NCBI RefSeq assembly: GCF_001423185.1
Contig: NZ_LMOB01000001.1
Span: forward strand, 2,741,920-2,805,919
Length of the DNA: 64,000 nt
From: Plantibacter sp. Leaf314
Lineage (GTDB): Bacteria; Actinomycetota; Actinomycetes; Actinomycetales; Microbacteriaceae
Direction of reading: 5' to 3'
Shown here: positions 1-10,269 of the stretch, in pieces
How the letters are laid out: each line of letters starts with the position of its first letter
How positions within the stretch are numbered: position 1 is the stretch's first letter
Position numbers and translations under genes: made by a program
The notes under the pieces: model-generated
What the model saw: only the letters and a program-made list of their open reading frames with translations
What the model was told of the DNA's origin: nothing
Database searches by the model: none

Positions 1-565
1 TCGATGAAGAGTCCGATGCGGGCGAGGGCCTCGTCGTCGCGGCCGAGGTGCTCGGGGGCGAGCCCGGCTGCGGCTGCGGCCTCGGCCACCGTGATCCCGT
101 CGGCGTCCGTCAGCGCCCGGGCGGCGTCCGCGGTGATCGCCCCGGACAGGAGCCGGGATCCGAGGCAGGCGACCCCGAACCGCGACCCCTCCTCCTCGGC
201 GAACACCACGACGGCGACGGGACGGGACGGCTGGAAGCCGGTGGCCTGCAGGCGTGCCACGGCGTCCAGGGCGGAGACGACGCCGAGCGGCCCGTCGAAG
301 GCGCCGCCGCCCGGGACGGAGTCGAGGTGGCTGCCGGTGACGACCGCGTCAGGCCCCGGCGTGCCCCACCACGCCCAGAGGTTGCCGTTCCGGTCCGTCT
401 CGACGTCCAGACCGAGCCGGGCGGCGCGGGCCGTGAACCACTCGCGCAGCTCGAACTCGGCCGGTGTCCAGACGTGCCGGGAGTACCCACCGCGTGCCGG
501 GTCGACCCCGACACCGGCGATCTCGTCGAGTCCCGCCAGGCGGCCGTGGGCGAGCAGGCCGTCGG

Positions 566-569
<4 letters not shown>
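1..569 (-). CDS. M20-family amidohydrolase (allantoate amidohydrolase-like), partial
   Basis: The gene runs off the left edge, leaving about 189 N-terminal residues. It belongs to the M20 zinc hydrolases that cleave N-carbamoyl or ureido amides (allantoate amidohydrolase, N-carbamoyl amino acid hydrolase). The metal-binding pattern [19 protein letters not shown] lies at residues 79-97 (H81, D92), and the acidic pair of [10 protein letters not shown] at 123-132. The GTG start at 569 overlaps the hutU stop (GTGA), so the two genes are translationally coupled. Such enzymes occur next to hutU in actinobacterial histidine-degradation operons, so a role on a formimino or carbamoyl intermediate is inferred; the substrate cannot be read from the sequence. 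Confidence 0.85.
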
Positions 570-2236
<1,667 letters not shown>

Positions 2237-2289
2237 GCGCTCAGTCCACTCCGCCGGGGGTCGCCCGGCGAGTGCTGTCGATCACCTGG

Positions 2290-2307
2290 TGTCTGGTCCC
2301 CCAGACA
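2290..2307 (-). terminator. Hairpin between lipid kinase and hutU
   Basis: A 7-bp perfect stem TGTCTGG/CCAGACA with a TCCC loop lies 33 bp downstream of the lipid-kinase stop, in the 103-bp gap before hutU. There is no T-tract. It may be a terminator or an operator for the hut genes. Confidence 0.35.
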
Positions 2308-2339
2308 TCGAGCCGTCGAGGACCAGGGAGCCCTGGCCG

Positions 2340-3308
2340 CTACGGGAGGGTGACGAGCAAGCCGCCGCGGTGCGCGTCGAACGCGACCGTCGTCGCCATG
2401 CCGAACGCGTCTCCGTCGAGTTCGAGGTCCTGCGCCTCCTCCACCCGGACCGTCAGCGCCTCCGCCCGCAGGTTCGTCACCGTGTTCGCGCCGCGACCCT
2501 CGGTGAACCGGATCATCCGACGACCGACCGCCGTCCGTCGCAGCACCCGGTTCTCCCACGTCACCTTCCGCCACACGAGCAACCAGCCGAACGCGCCCCT
2601 CGGCTGCAGCACCGCCACGTCGAGGAAGCCGTCGTCGAGCTCGGCGTCCGGCATGAGCTGCACCCCGCCCTGCAGCGTGCCGCAGTTGCCGACGAGCACG
2701 GAACTCACCGTCGCCGCATGCTGCCGGTGCCCGCGCAGCTGGTAGTGGATGCGGAACGGTGCCGCCGTGATGATCGAGCGGAGGCCCGACTCGACATACG
2801 CGAGCCAGCCGAGCGACTTCTTCAGATCCGGGTTGGCGGTGGAGATCATCATCGCGTCGATCCCCATGCCGGCCATCACGACGAAGGCGTGCTCCTCCTC
2901 GGAGCCGTCGGGGCGCGTGATCATGGCCACGCCGATGTCGATGGCCCGCGTCTCGCCCGTGAAGGCCGTCGCGATCGCGGCCGTCTGGTCGCCGAGCGGC
3001 AGCTTCAGGTTCCGCGCCAACAGGTTGCCGGTGCCCGAGGGTATGAGGGTCAGCGGCACCCCGCTCCCGCGCAGTCCCTCCGCGACGGCGCGCACCGTCC
3101 CGTCGCCACCGGCCGCGAGCACGACCCGTGCGCCGTCGAGGACCGCACGTCGCGCCTGCCCGACACCGGGATCCTCGACACTCGTCTCGTAGAGGTGCGG
3201 TGCCGCCCACCCCGCCTCCTGCGAGCGGGCCTCGAGGGCGCTCCGCAACCGGGTGGCGTCGACCTTCACCGGGTTGTACACGAGCGCTGCGTGCGGGGGA
3301 GTCGGCAT
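2340..3308 (-). CDS. Diacylglycerol kinase-family lipid kinase (YegS/DagK-like)
   Basis: A 322-aa protein of the diacylglycerol/sphingosine kinase superfamily, which phosphorylates membrane lipids with ATP. The nucleotide-binding signature GGDGT is at residues 67-71 and is followed by the second family motif PSGTGNLLARNL. The C-terminal half has the beta-sandwich of the family, with the GNCGTLQGGVQLMPDAELDDG segment containing the acidic residues that follow the substrate pocket. The start is ATG 3308, because TACCGT lies exactly 6 nt upstream on the minus strand, and its promoter is back-to-back with that of serS. The lipid substrate (diacylglycerol, or another lipid head group as in actinobacterial paralogues) is not determined. 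Confidence 0.9.
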   Translation of the reverse strand: MPTPPHAALVYNPVKVDATRLRSALEARSQEAGWAAPHLYETSVEDPGVGQARRAVLDGARVVLAAGGDGTVRAVAEGLRGSGVPLTLIPSGTGNLLARNLKLPLGDQTAAIATAFTGETRAIDIGVAMITRPDGSEEEHAFVVMAGMGIDAMMISTANPDLKKSLGWLAYVESGLRSIITAAPFRIHYQLRGHRQHAATVSSVLVGNCGTLQGGVQLMPDAELDDGFLDVAVLQPRGAFGWLLVWRKVTWENRVLRRTAVGRRMIRFTEGRGANTVTNLRAEALTVRVEEAQDLELDGDAFGMATTVAFDAHRGGLLVTLP

Positions 3309-3314
3309 GGCCCA

Positions 3315-3359
3315 ACGGTACTGTCCCGGGGCTCTGGCGCCGACCTCGATCGCTAGACT
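3315..3359. promoter_or_regulatory. Divergent leaderless promoters, lipid kinase / serS
   Basis: TACCGT (minus strand, 3320-3315) precedes the ATG at 3308 by 6 nt. TAGACT (plus strand, 3354-3359) precedes the GTG at 3366 by 6 nt. Both spacings place the predicted transcription start at the start codon, leaving no room for a Shine-Dalgarno sequence. Confidence 0.6.
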
Positions 3360-3365
3360 TGCCGG

Positions 3366-4631
3366 GTGATCGATCCCGTACTCCTCCGCGAACAGCCAGA
3401 AGTCCTCCGAGCGTCGCAGCTGAAGCGAGGGTCCTCCGTCGACCTCGTCGACCAGGCGATCGACGCCGACACCGCACGCCGCTCCGCCATCACCGGGTTC
3501 GAGGAGCTCCGCGCCGAGCAGAACGCCTTCGGCAAGCAGGTCGCCAAGGCCCCCAAGGAGGAGAAGGCTGCACTCGTCGCCCAGGCGCAGCAGCTCTCCG
3601 CCCGCGTGAAGGAGGCCCAGCAGGTCGCGACGGAGGCCGAGGCCTACTTCGCCGACATCGCCGGACAGATCCAGAACCCCGTCCTCGACGGCGTGCCCGC
3701 CGGTGGCGAGGCCGACTTCATCACGCTCCGCGAGGTCGGTGAACGCCCCACCTTCGACTTCACCCCGCGCGACCACCTCGAGCTCGGCGAGCTCCTCGGC
3801 GCCATCGACATGCAGCGCGGCACCAAGGTCAGCGGCTCGCGCTTCTACTTCCTCCGCGGTATCGGCGCGCGTCTCGAGATCGCCCTCATGAACCTCGCGC
3901 TCGACCGCGCGCTCGAGGCCGGCTTCGTCCCCCTCATCACCCCGACGCTCGTGCGCCCCGAGATCATGAAGGGCACCGGCTTCCTCGGCGAGCACGCCGA
4001 CGAGGTGTACCAGATCGCCGGCGAAGACCTCTTCCTCACCGGCACGAGCGAGGTGGCGCTCGCCGGCTACCACTCCGACGAGATCCTCGACCTCGAGCAG
4101 GGTGCGCTCCGCTACGCCGGCTGGTCCACCTGCTACCGCAAGGAGGCCGGCTCGTACGGCCGCGACACCCGCGGCATCATCCGCGTGCACCAGTTCAACA
4201 AGCTGGAGATGTTCGTCTACACCAAGCCGGAGGACGCTGCGGCGGAGCACGAGCGCCTGCTGTCCTACCAGGAGGCCATGCTGCAGTCGCTCGGCCTCAG
4301 CTACCGGGTCATCGACACGGCGGCCGGCGACCTCGGTTCGAGCGCCGCCCGCAAGTTCGACGTCGAGGCCTGGGTGCCGACGCAGGATGCGTTCCGCGAG
4401 CTCACCAGCACCTCCAACTGCACCACGTACCAGGCTCGCCGCCTCGACACCCGGTACCGCACGGAGTCGGGCAAGACCACGCCGGTCGCGACGCTCAACG
4501 GCACGCTCGCGACGACCCGGTGGATCGTCGCGATCCTCGAGACGCACCAGCAGGAGGACGGCAGCGTCGTCATCCCGGAGGTGCTCCGGCCCTACCTGGG
4601 CGGGCTCGACGTGGCGCGGCCGATCCGATGA
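3366..4631 (+). CDS. serS: Seryl-tRNA synthetase
   Basis: A class II aminoacyl-tRNA synthetase (421 aa) that charges tRNA-Ser. Residues 1 to about 105 form the antiparallel coiled-coil arm that grips the long variable arm of tRNA-Ser (the segment around [20 protein letters not shown]). The class II core follows, with motif 2 at about 257-283 ([21 protein letters not shown]) and motif 3 at about 378 (NGTLATTRW followed by [18 protein letters not shown]). The GTG start at 3366 is supported by TAGACT 6 nt upstream. It overlaps the next gene by ATGA. Two serine tRNA genes lie 2.3 and 4 kb downstream. Confidence 0.98.
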   Translation: MIDPVLLREQPEVLRASQLKRGSSVDLVDQAIDADTARRSAITGFEELRAEQNAFGKQVAKAPKEEKAALVAQAQQLSARVKEAQQVATEAEAYFADIAGQIQNPVLDGVPAGGEADFITLREVGERPTFDFTPRDHLELGELLGAIDMQRGTKVSGSRFYFLRGIGARLEIALMNLALDRALEAGFVPLITPTLVRPEIMKGTGFLGEHADEVYQIAGEDLFLTGTSEVALAGYHSDEILDLEQGALRYAGWSTCYRKEAGSYGRDTRGIIRVHQFNKLEMFVYTKPEDAAAEHERLLSYQEAMLQSLGLSYRVIDTAAGDLGSSAARKFDVEAWVPTQDAFRELTSTSNCTTYQARRLDTRYRTESGKTTPVATLNGTLATTRWIVAILETHQQEDGSVVIPEVLRPYLGGLDVARPIR

Positions 4632-5467
4632 CGTCCGAGACGACGCCCGCGCAGCCGGCCGCGACCTCGCCCCGGCTGCTCGTCGCGCTCGACATCGACG
4701 GCACCGTCCTGCACGAGGACGGCTCGCTCAGCCTGTCCGTCGCCGACGAGGTCCGCCGCGTGGTCGCCCTCGGCCACGTCGTCACCCTCGCCACCGGTCG
4801 GAGCTGGGAGAGCACCCGTCCCGTCCTCGAAGACCTCGAGTTGACGCCGCAGTACGTCGTCTGCGCGAACGGTGCGCTCATCATGAAGCGCGACGAGTCG
4901 AAGCCCGACGCCTACGAGCGCTTCTTCATGGAGACCTTCGACCCGACGGAGGTGCTCGGCCTCATCCAGCCGCACCTGTCCGAGGGCAGCTACATGGTCG
5001 AGTACCCCGACGGCTTCCGCAAGTACACGGTCGGCATGGAGGACTGGAACCTCGAGAACGCCGTCGAGGTGCCGTTCGAGGAGCTCGTCACGAGTCCGGT
5101 CACCCGCGTCGTCGTGGTGTCGCCGAGTCACGACGAGGAGGAGTTCCTCCGCATCGTCGACCGCATCGGCCTCAGCCAGGTGAGCTATGCGATCGGGTGG
5201 ACGGCCTGGCTCGACATCGCCCCGAAGGGCGTCAACAAGGCGACCGCGCTCGAGCGGGTCCGGCAGTGGCTGGGCTTCGAGCGTTCGCAGATGGTCGCGG
5301 TCGGCGACGGCCGCAACGACGTCGACATGCTCGGCTGGGCGGCCGACGGCGGCCGTGGTGTCGCCATGGGTCAGGCACCCGAGGAAGTGCTCGCCGTCGC
5401 ATCCGAGGTCACCGGCACCGTGACCGACGACGGTCTCTCTCAGCTCCTGAGGAGCATTTCGGGTTAA
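4628..5467 (+). CDS. HAD-superfamily hydrolase (Cof-type phosphatase)
   Basis: A 279-aa haloacid-dehalogenase phosphatase of the Cof/IIB type, probably acting on small phosphorylated metabolites in the cytosol. HAD motif I is DIDGTVL (residues about 19-25, both aspartates present). Motif II is the T of TLATGRSWE, the motif III lysine is in KGVNKATAL, and motif IV is [10 protein letters not shown]. The IIB cap domain lies between motifs II and III. The start ATG at 4628 overlaps the serS stop (ATGA), so the two are co-translated. The substrate is unknown, and nothing in the sequence links it directly to serine metabolism beyond operon membership. Confidence 0.92.
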   Translation: MTSETTPAQPAATSPRLLVALDIDGTVLHEDGSLSLSVADEVRRVVALGHVVTLATGRSWESTRPVLEDLELTPQYVVCANGALIMKRDESKPDAYERFFMETFDPTEVLGLIQPHLSEGSYMVEYPDGFRKYTVGMEDWNLENAVEVPFEELVTSPVTRVVVVSPSHDEEEFLRIVDRIGLSQVSYAIGWTAWLDIAPKGVNKATALERVRQWLGFERSQMVAVGDGRNDVDMLGWAADGGRGVAMGQAPEEVLAVASEVTGTVTDDGLSQLLRSISG

Positions 5468-5614
5468 CATCGTCCAAAGCTCTGTGCCTGCACGTCGTTT
5501 CCGGTGCGCACGGGGCGTCGGGGCGTGCCGGTTCCACCGGTCTCCTCCCGCGTCGCTGCAGCCCGGTCCGCCCGGGTTGGAGCCAGCCCTGTTCCTGAGA
5601 TGAGAGCGAGATCC

Positions 5615-6844
5615 ATGACCCGCCACGCCGACGCGTCCAAAGCGCGCGCCGCCGTCCGTCACGGCAGGCTCCGCAAGTCGAACCCGTTCGCCACCGTCGC
5701 GAAGGTGATCGCCGCGACGGCCGCCGTCGTGGGTGTGAGCGGCATCGCGGTCGCCGGTGTGGCCGCGCTCGACCTCGCCAACAGCGTGAAGCCGGTCGCG
5801 CACCTCGACAACGAGACGCCCGGCGCTCCGCCGCCCAACATCGGCGCGATCGAGGGTGGCGTCAACCTCCTCCTCGTCGGCAGCGACTCGGGTGACGGCA
5901 ACGAGGCGTACGGCGAACGCGACGAGAACCTCAACGACGTCACGATCCTCATGCACATCTCCGCCGACCACTCGAGCGCGACGGTCGTCAGCTTCCCGCG
6001 CGACATGTACGTGCCCATCGGCGACTGCGCGAACGGCGGCAACGGCCGCGACAAGATGAACACGGCCCTCATGTACGGCGGTGCCGACGGCGGGCTGGCC
6101 TGCGCCGTGTCCACCGTCGAGGGCATCACCGGCCTCTCCATCCCCTTCGCCGCGCAGATCGGCTTCGACGGCGTCATCTCGATGTCGAACGCCGTCGGCG
6201 GTGTCCCGGTGTGCGTCACCGAACCGCTGAACGACGCCTGGAGCGGCATCAACCTCGACGTCGGCACCCACGACCTCTCCGGCGCGTCCGCGCTCGCCTT
6301 CCTCCGCTCGCGCCATGGCGTCGGCGACGGCAGCGACCTGTCGCGCATCTCGAACCAGCAGGTCTTCCTGTCCTCGCTCGTCCGCACGCTGAAGAGCAGC
6401 GAGACGCTGTCCGACCCGATCAAGCTCTACTCGATCGCCCGGGCCGCGTTGAAGAACGTGACCCTGTCGAACAGCCTGAACAACATCGACACGATGGTGT
6501 CGATCGCAGCAGCGCTGAAGGACATCCCGCTCGACCGGGTGGCGTTCGTCCAGACGCCGACCGCCACGGTCGAGGGCGGCGTCGAGGCGACCTCCGATGC
6601 CGACGTCCTGTGGACGGCCTTGCAGAGCGACCAGGCGGTCGCGCTGTCGGCGACCGGCAAGTACGTCGTCACCGACCCGAACGCCCCCGTCACGCCCGAT
6701 CCTGCGGCGACCGATGCGGCTGCCGATCCCGCTGCGCCGGTCGACCCGGCGGCTGCAGGTCCGGTGGCGCTGCCCGACACGATCACGGGCCAGAACGCGG
6801 CACAGAACACCTGCACGGCCGGTCGTCCCGAGGAAGACCAGTAG
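5615..6844 (+). CDS. LytR-CpsA-Psr (LCP) family cell-wall ligase, copy 1
   Basis: LCP proteins transfer undecaprenyl-linked glycopolymers to peptidoglycan outside the membrane; the family is known for this, the exact polymer here is not. The 409-aa product has a short basic cytosolic tail, one transmembrane helix at about 25-50, and the LCP catalytic domain at about 80-320. That domain contains LLLVGSDS, the FPRDMYVPI strand and the signature FLRSRHGVGDGSDLSRISNQ with the lipid-phosphate-binding arginines. A Pro/Ala-rich tail follows. The start ATG 5615 was chosen over ATG 5600 because GAGAGCGAG sits 5 nt upstream of it. A close paralogue follows at 7141, with a tRNA-Ser between them. Confidence 0.9.
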   Translation: MTRHADASKARAAVRHGRLRKSNPFATVAKVIAATAAVVGVSGIAVAGVAALDLANSVKPVAHLDNETPGAPPPNIGAIEGGVNLLLVGSDSGDGNEAYGERDENLNDVTILMHISADHSSATVVSFPRDMYVPIGDCANGGNGRDKMNTALMYGGADGGLACAVSTVEGITGLSIPFAAQIGFDGVISMSNAVGGVPVCVTEPLNDAWSGINLDVGTHDLSGASALAFLRSRHGVGDGSDLSRISNQQVFLSSLVRTLKSSETLSDPIKLYSIARAALKNVTLSNSLNNIDTMVSIAAALKDIPLDRVAFVQTPTATVEGGVEATSDADVLWTALQSDQAVALSATGKYVVTDPNAPVTPDPAATDAAADPAAPVDPAAAGPVALPDTITGQNAAQNTCTAGRPEEDQ

Positions 6845-6853
6845 TCACCGGGT

Positions 6854-6890
6854 GATCGGATGGGGCCGCTTCGCCGCTGGCCCCATCCGA
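6854..6890 (+). terminator. Terminator hairpin after LCP copy 1
   Basis: A perfect 13-bp stem (ATCGGATGGGGCC with its complement) and an 11-nt loop begin 10 nt after the LCP stop. Its last base is also the first base of TACACT (6890-6895), a -10-like hexamer for the tRNA-Ser that follows at 6941. Confidence 0.75.
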
Positions 6891-6940
6891 TACACTCGAT
6901 CCTGGTCGGCCGCAGCGTCATGGCGGGCGATCGACCATCA

Positions 6941-7025
6941 GGAGGGCTGTCCGAGCGGCCGATGGAGCCAGTCTTGAAAACTGGTGGGCAGAAATGTCTC
7001 GTGGGTTCGAATCCCACGCCCTCCG
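6941..7025 (+). tRNA. tRNA-Ser (anticodon TGA)
   Basis: An 85-nt type II tRNA. The acceptor stem is GGAGGGC/GCCCTCC, the anticodon arm is CCAGT-CTTGAAA-ACTGG with anticodon TGA at 6975-6977, followed by a long variable arm and a T arm containing GGTTCGAATCC. CCA is not encoded. It reads UCA and, by wobble, other UCN codons. Confidence 0.97.
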
Positions 7026-7140
7026 CACTCCTTCGCCACACCGTTTCGCACTGTTCTCCACACCCGGATCGGTTGGCCTCGCCGTCGGCTCCGGGGTATC
7101 CGGCTGTGCGCTGCACATGCTCCCGTGGTTGAATCGACGA

Positions 7141-8481
7141 ATGCCCCCGCATTCGCCCGACATCGACGAGCCCGCCGGCGACCCCGCGGCTCGACGCACG
7201 GCAGACCGTGGGCCACGCCCGAAGAAGCTCGCGACCATCGCCAGACACGGCCGTCTGAAGCGTTCGAGCCCGGTGGCGACGGGCCTGAAGATCCTCGCCT
7301 CGACCCTCGCCGTCGCCCTCGTGAGCGGTGGCATCGTCGCCGGTATCGCGCTGTGGGACGTCGCCGCGACGGTGAAACCCGGTGTCGCGCTCGTCGACGC
7401 GCAGGGTGAGACGGTCACCGACCTCCCCGCGATCGGCGCCTACCCGGGCGGCGTGAACCTCCTCATCGTCGGCAGCGACTCCCGCGAGGGCCAGGATGAA
7501 CGGTTCATCGATCCTGAGGTCGAGGCGACGGGCAACCTCAACGACGTCACCATGCTCGTGCACATCTCCGAGGACCACAGCAACGCGACGGTCGTCAGCT
7601 TCCCTCGCGACATGTTCGTCTCCATCCCCTCCTGCCCCGACCCGACCGGGGGCTCGTTCGACTCGATGAGTCGGCAGAAGATCAACACCTCGCTCAGCTA
7701 CGGCGGCCTCGCCTGCACCGCGCTGACGGTGTCGCAGCTCACCGGCCTCGAGATCCCGTTCGCCGCCGAGGTGCAGTTCAGTGGGGTGATGGCGATGTCG
7801 ACCGCGCTCGGCGGGGTGACGGTGTGCGTCGCAGACCCCATCGAGGACGAGTACACGAACACCTTCCTGTCAGCTGGCGAGCACACGCTCGAAGGGTACG
7901 AGGCGCTCCAGTTCCTCCGCACCCGTCACGGCGTCGGCGACGGCAGCGATCTCAGCCGGATCAGCAACCAGCAGGTGTTCCTGTCGGCGATGATGCAGCA
8001 GGTGAAGAGCGCCGAGACGCTGACGAACCCCGCCATCCTCTATTCGCTGGCGAAGGCGGCGGCGCAGAACATGCAGCTGTCCGACAGCCTGACGAGTCTC
8101 GACACGATGATCGCGATCGCCATGACGCTGCGCGAGGTCGACCTGTCGAACATCGCGTTCGTGCAGTACCCGAACGAGGCCGTCGAGGGTGGTGTCGAGC
8201 CGATCGACGACGCCGCGACCGCCCTGTTCGCGGCACTCGCGAACGATCAGCCCATCCAGCTCACAGGTGCCACGGGTGCCGGTGCGGTCGCGAACCCGGC
8301 CGACCCTGCTCCCGCAGACCCGGCGGAGGGTGCCGATGCCGGCGCCGACCCGGCGGCGACGGCTCCGCCCGCGGATGCGACCGACACCTCGGCCGGTGCC
8401 GTCGTCCTGCCCTCGTCCGTGCAGGGCCAGACCGCCGACCAGCGGACCTGCTCCCGGGGCCGGACCCTCGAGGACCAGTAG
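7141..8481 (+). CDS. LytR-CpsA-Psr (LCP) family cell-wall ligase, copy 2
   Basis: A 446-aa paralogue of the LCP protein at 5615. Both share the ARHGRL/VRHGRL basic patch, the single transmembrane helix (about 48-75 here), the FPRDMFVSIP strand and an almost identical FLRTRHGVGDGSDLSRISNQ signature. The C-terminal 60 residues are a disordered Ala/Pro/Asp tail ending RGRTLEDQ, echoing RPEEDQ in copy 1. The ATG at 7141 has no Shine-Dalgarno, but TTGAAT lies 6 nt upstream, the spacing used by leaderless genes here. It lies between two tRNA-Ser genes and is probably a tandem duplicate that has diverged in its extracellular domain. Confidence 0.9.
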   Translation: MPPHSPDIDEPAGDPAARRTADRGPRPKKLATIARHGRLKRSSPVATGLKILASTLAVALVSGGIVAGIALWDVAATVKPGVALVDAQGETVTDLPAIGAYPGGVNLLIVGSDSREGQDERFIDPEVEATGNLNDVTMLVHISEDHSNATVVSFPRDMFVSIPSCPDPTGGSFDSMSRQKINTSLSYGGLACTALTVSQLTGLEIPFAAEVQFSGVMAMSTALGGVTVCVADPIEDEYTNTFLSAGEHTLEGYEALQFLRTRHGVGDGSDLSRISNQQVFLSAMMQQVKSAETLTNPAILYSLAKAAAQNMQLSDSLTSLDTMIAIAMTLREVDLSNIAFVQYPNEAVEGGVEPIDDAATALFAALANDQPIQLTGATGAGAVANPADPAPADPAEGADAGADPAATAPPADATDTSAGAVVLPSSVQGQTADQRTCSRGRTLEDQ

Positions 8482-8500
8482 TCCTCAGCGCCGGTCCCTG

Positions 8501-8522
8501 TCCTTCGACAGGCTCAGGAACC
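8501..8522 (+). repeat. Copy of the 22-bp TTCGACAGGCTCAG repeat
   Basis: A slightly degenerate copy (ends AGGAACC instead of AGGGACC), 20 bp after the LCP copy 2 stop. Confidence 0.8.
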
Positions 8523-8621
8523 GGCATGCGTGCCGTCGCGCAGCCGATCGGGCCGGGGGATTCGTCTCCACGCCCATCTCCGGTTATGCTGGTCGTCGTG
8601 CGTCCGTTCGCGAGCGCACAT

Positions 8622-8710
8622 GGAGACGTCGCATAGTTCGGCCTAGTGCACCACCCTGCTAAGGTGGAGTCCCCGTAAGGGGACCGCGGGTTCAAATCCC
8701 GCCGTCTCCG
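8622..8710 (+). tRNA. tRNA-Ser (anticodon GCT)
   Basis: An 89-nt type II tRNA. The acceptor stem is GGAGACG/CGTCTCC and the anticodon arm is CCACC-CTGCTAA-GGTGG with GCT at 8658-8660. The variable arm is long (GTCCCCGTAAGGGGAC) and the T arm has GGTTCAAATCC. It decodes AGC and AGU. TATGCT at 8585-8590 is a plausible -10 element. Confidence 0.97.
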
Positions 8711-8728
8711 CACTGGATCTTCAGCTCG

Positions 8729-8752
8729 AAACCCTCGCCTCGGCGGGGGTTT
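8729..8752 (+). terminator. Terminator after tRNA-Ser(GCT)
   Basis: The hairpin AAACCCTCGCC/GGCGGGGGTTT has one G-T wobble and starts 19 nt after the tRNA 3' end. Confidence 0.7.
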
Positions 8753-8812
8753 CTGCGTTACACGACGCTTGTCGGAGGTGCCAGCGCGGTGCGCCGACGT
8801 CACCGCGCCCCT

Positions 8813-8880
8813 GGTGCGTGAGCGCACCCCTCCGGAGACCCGCGCTCGCGAGTGTGACCCGCGCTCACGTCAGCGCACCG
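8813..8880. repeat. Structured intergenic element with hairpin and direct repeats
   Basis: A perfect hairpin GGTGCG-TGAG-CGCACC (8813-8828) is followed by two copies of GACCCGCGCTC (8837-8847 and 8856-8866, 19-nt period) and a further CGCACC at 8873-8878. It lies in the convergent gap between tRNA-Ser(GCT) and the next minus-strand gene. Confidence 0.6.
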
Positions 8881-8916
8881 CGTTGGGCAACCCGGCAGGT
8901 GTCGGGTGGGGGTGGG

Positions 8917-9171
8917 TCAGGCGGTGTGGCGGAGCTCGCCGTGGTGGCGGAGTTCACGGAGGATCGCGAACGATCCGGCGTATCGCTCCTCGGTGAGCGT
9001 GCCGAGTGCGGCGATCGTCCCTCGGTCGAGGCCGGAGCGGACGGCGACGGCCTGCAGCTCACGACGGGAGAGGGGGAACTCCACGGTCCTGAGGAGGCTC
9101 TTGAGGTCGGTGCAGGCAGCGGTCGCCGGTGGTTCCGCCGCGGCTGGGTGAGGTCTGGCTTCCATGTCCAC
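8917..9171 (-). CDS. Small DUF2795-like protein
   Basis: An 84-aa protein (78 aa from the internal ATG at 9165). Residues about 22-75 (LLRTVEFPLSRRELQAVAV onward, through LTEERYAGSFAIL) resemble the DUF2795 fold, a small helical domain found in actinobacteria without a known function. The N-terminus is Pro/Ala-rich. GACAAT lies exactly 6 nt before the ATG at 9165, so the shorter, leaderless start may be the true one. It is monocistronic, divergent from the coiled-coil gene at 9268. The family assignment rests on general resemblance only. Confidence 0.6.
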   Translation of the reverse strand: MDMEARPHPAAAEPPATAACTDLKSLLRTVEFPLSRRELQAVAVRSGLDRGTIAALGTLTEERYAGSFAILRELRHHGELRHTA

Positions 9172-9267
9172 ATTGTCGGTACGGCCCCCCGAAAAGGCGA
9201 CAGCACGGCTCGGTTCTGGCGCGAGAGGACGCTAGCCTGACGTGAAATGATGCGAGGGAGCCGCGCC

Positions 9268-10161
9268 ATGCCTGAGGATCGCGACGACACGCCGCCGCCG
9301 ACCGACCTCGCCGCCGCCGCGGTCGCCCTCCTGAGCCGTCCGCTGCCGACCTTCGTCACCGAACGGAAGCGGCTCGCCACCACAGCGCGCGAGCACGGTG
9401 ACACCGATCTCGCCACCGCGATCCTCGCGCTCCGGAAACCGTCGGTCGCCGCCTGGGCGCTCAACGTGCTGGCCGCCCACCAGCCGACAGCCCTGGACGA
9501 GCTCGAGCACCTCGGCGCGGAGCTCGCCACGGCCCAGGGCGCAGGCGACGCAGCAGTACTCCGTTCGCTCGGCGCCGACCGGCGCGCCCTTGTCGCGCGG
9601 CTCGTCGACACCACCGTCGCGGCGGCCGCTGAGGAGGGCGCGACGCTCTCGTCGACGGTCGTCGAGACGGTGCGCCAGAGCCTGCAGGCCGCGAGCGCCG
9701 ATGCTGAGTTGGTCGCGCAGCTCTCGACCGGACGGCTGACCGACGCTCCGACCTCGAGCGGTTCGGGGTGGGGTGGCGTCGTCGGCGGCCCCGGCGCGCG
9801 ACGCGACGACGACGCCGAGGTCTCGGAGGAGCGCGGTCGCCAGACGCAGGGTGACGCTCCGGACGCCGATGATCGCCGCCGACGGCTCCTCGAACGGCTC
9901 GACGCGGCCGAACACGAGGCGGAGCTCGCGGAGGGCGCGAGCGAGGAGGCGAACTCGCTCCTCGACGACGCCGCAGTTCGCCGCGCCGACCTGCTCCGCG
10001 ATCGCGAAGACCTCGCCCGCCGGCTGGACGAGCTGGATGCCGAGCTCACCGACGCCGCTCGCGAACTGGCTCGCCGACAGCGTGAGGCCGATCGCGCGCA
10101 GCGTTCCCTGGATGCGGCCCGCGAGGAGACGGGCCGCCTCCGCGCCGCACTCGACGAGTGA
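9268..10161 (+). CDS. Coiled-coil protein of unknown function
   Basis: I do not recognise a named family. The 297-aa soluble protein starts with a helical domain (about 10-150: RLATTAREHGDTDLATAIL, ALRKPSVAAWALNVLAAHQP) and a glycine-rich linker near 160-180. It ends with a long charged coiled coil (about 195-297) made of RRLLERLDAAEHEAELAE-type heptads. The lack of a signal or membrane segment points to a cytosolic structural or DNA-associated role. ATG 9268 has GAGGGAG 7 nt upstream. An alternative ATG at 9247, 8 nt after TAGCCT, would be leaderless and add seven residues. Confidence 0.75.
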   Translation: MPEDRDDTPPPTDLAAAAVALLSRPLPTFVTERKRLATTAREHGDTDLATAILALRKPSVAAWALNVLAAHQPTALDELEHLGAELATAQGAGDAAVLRSLGADRRALVARLVDTTVAAAAEEGATLSSTVVETVRQSLQAASADAELVAQLSTGRLTDAPTSSGSGWGGVVGGPGARRDDDAEVSEERGRQTQGDAPDADDRRRRLLERLDAAEHEAELAEGASEEANSLLDDAAVRRADLLRDREDLARRLDELDAELTDAARELARRQREADRAQRSLDAAREETGRLRAALDE

Positions 10162-10269
10162 CCCCGCCGGGCTCCGGTCGGCCGATGCCCAGTGGTCCGC
10201 CGGGAAGCGGCTCGCGCACCGCGACATCCCGGCGACCACGGACACCCGGCACGCGCCTAGACTCACCGT

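Noticed and set aside
3366..3557. Minus-strand fusion of the lipid kinase with an upstream domain (open frame continues to 4547)
   Set aside because: The extension is antisense to serS and has no domain; the conserved kinase begins at the ATG at 3308 with a promoter hexamer directly before it.
6941..8710. tRNA-associated attachment sites of an integrated element
   Set aside because: No integrase, no duplicated tRNA 3' end nearby and no phage or plasmid genes; the LCP genes are chromosomal in character.
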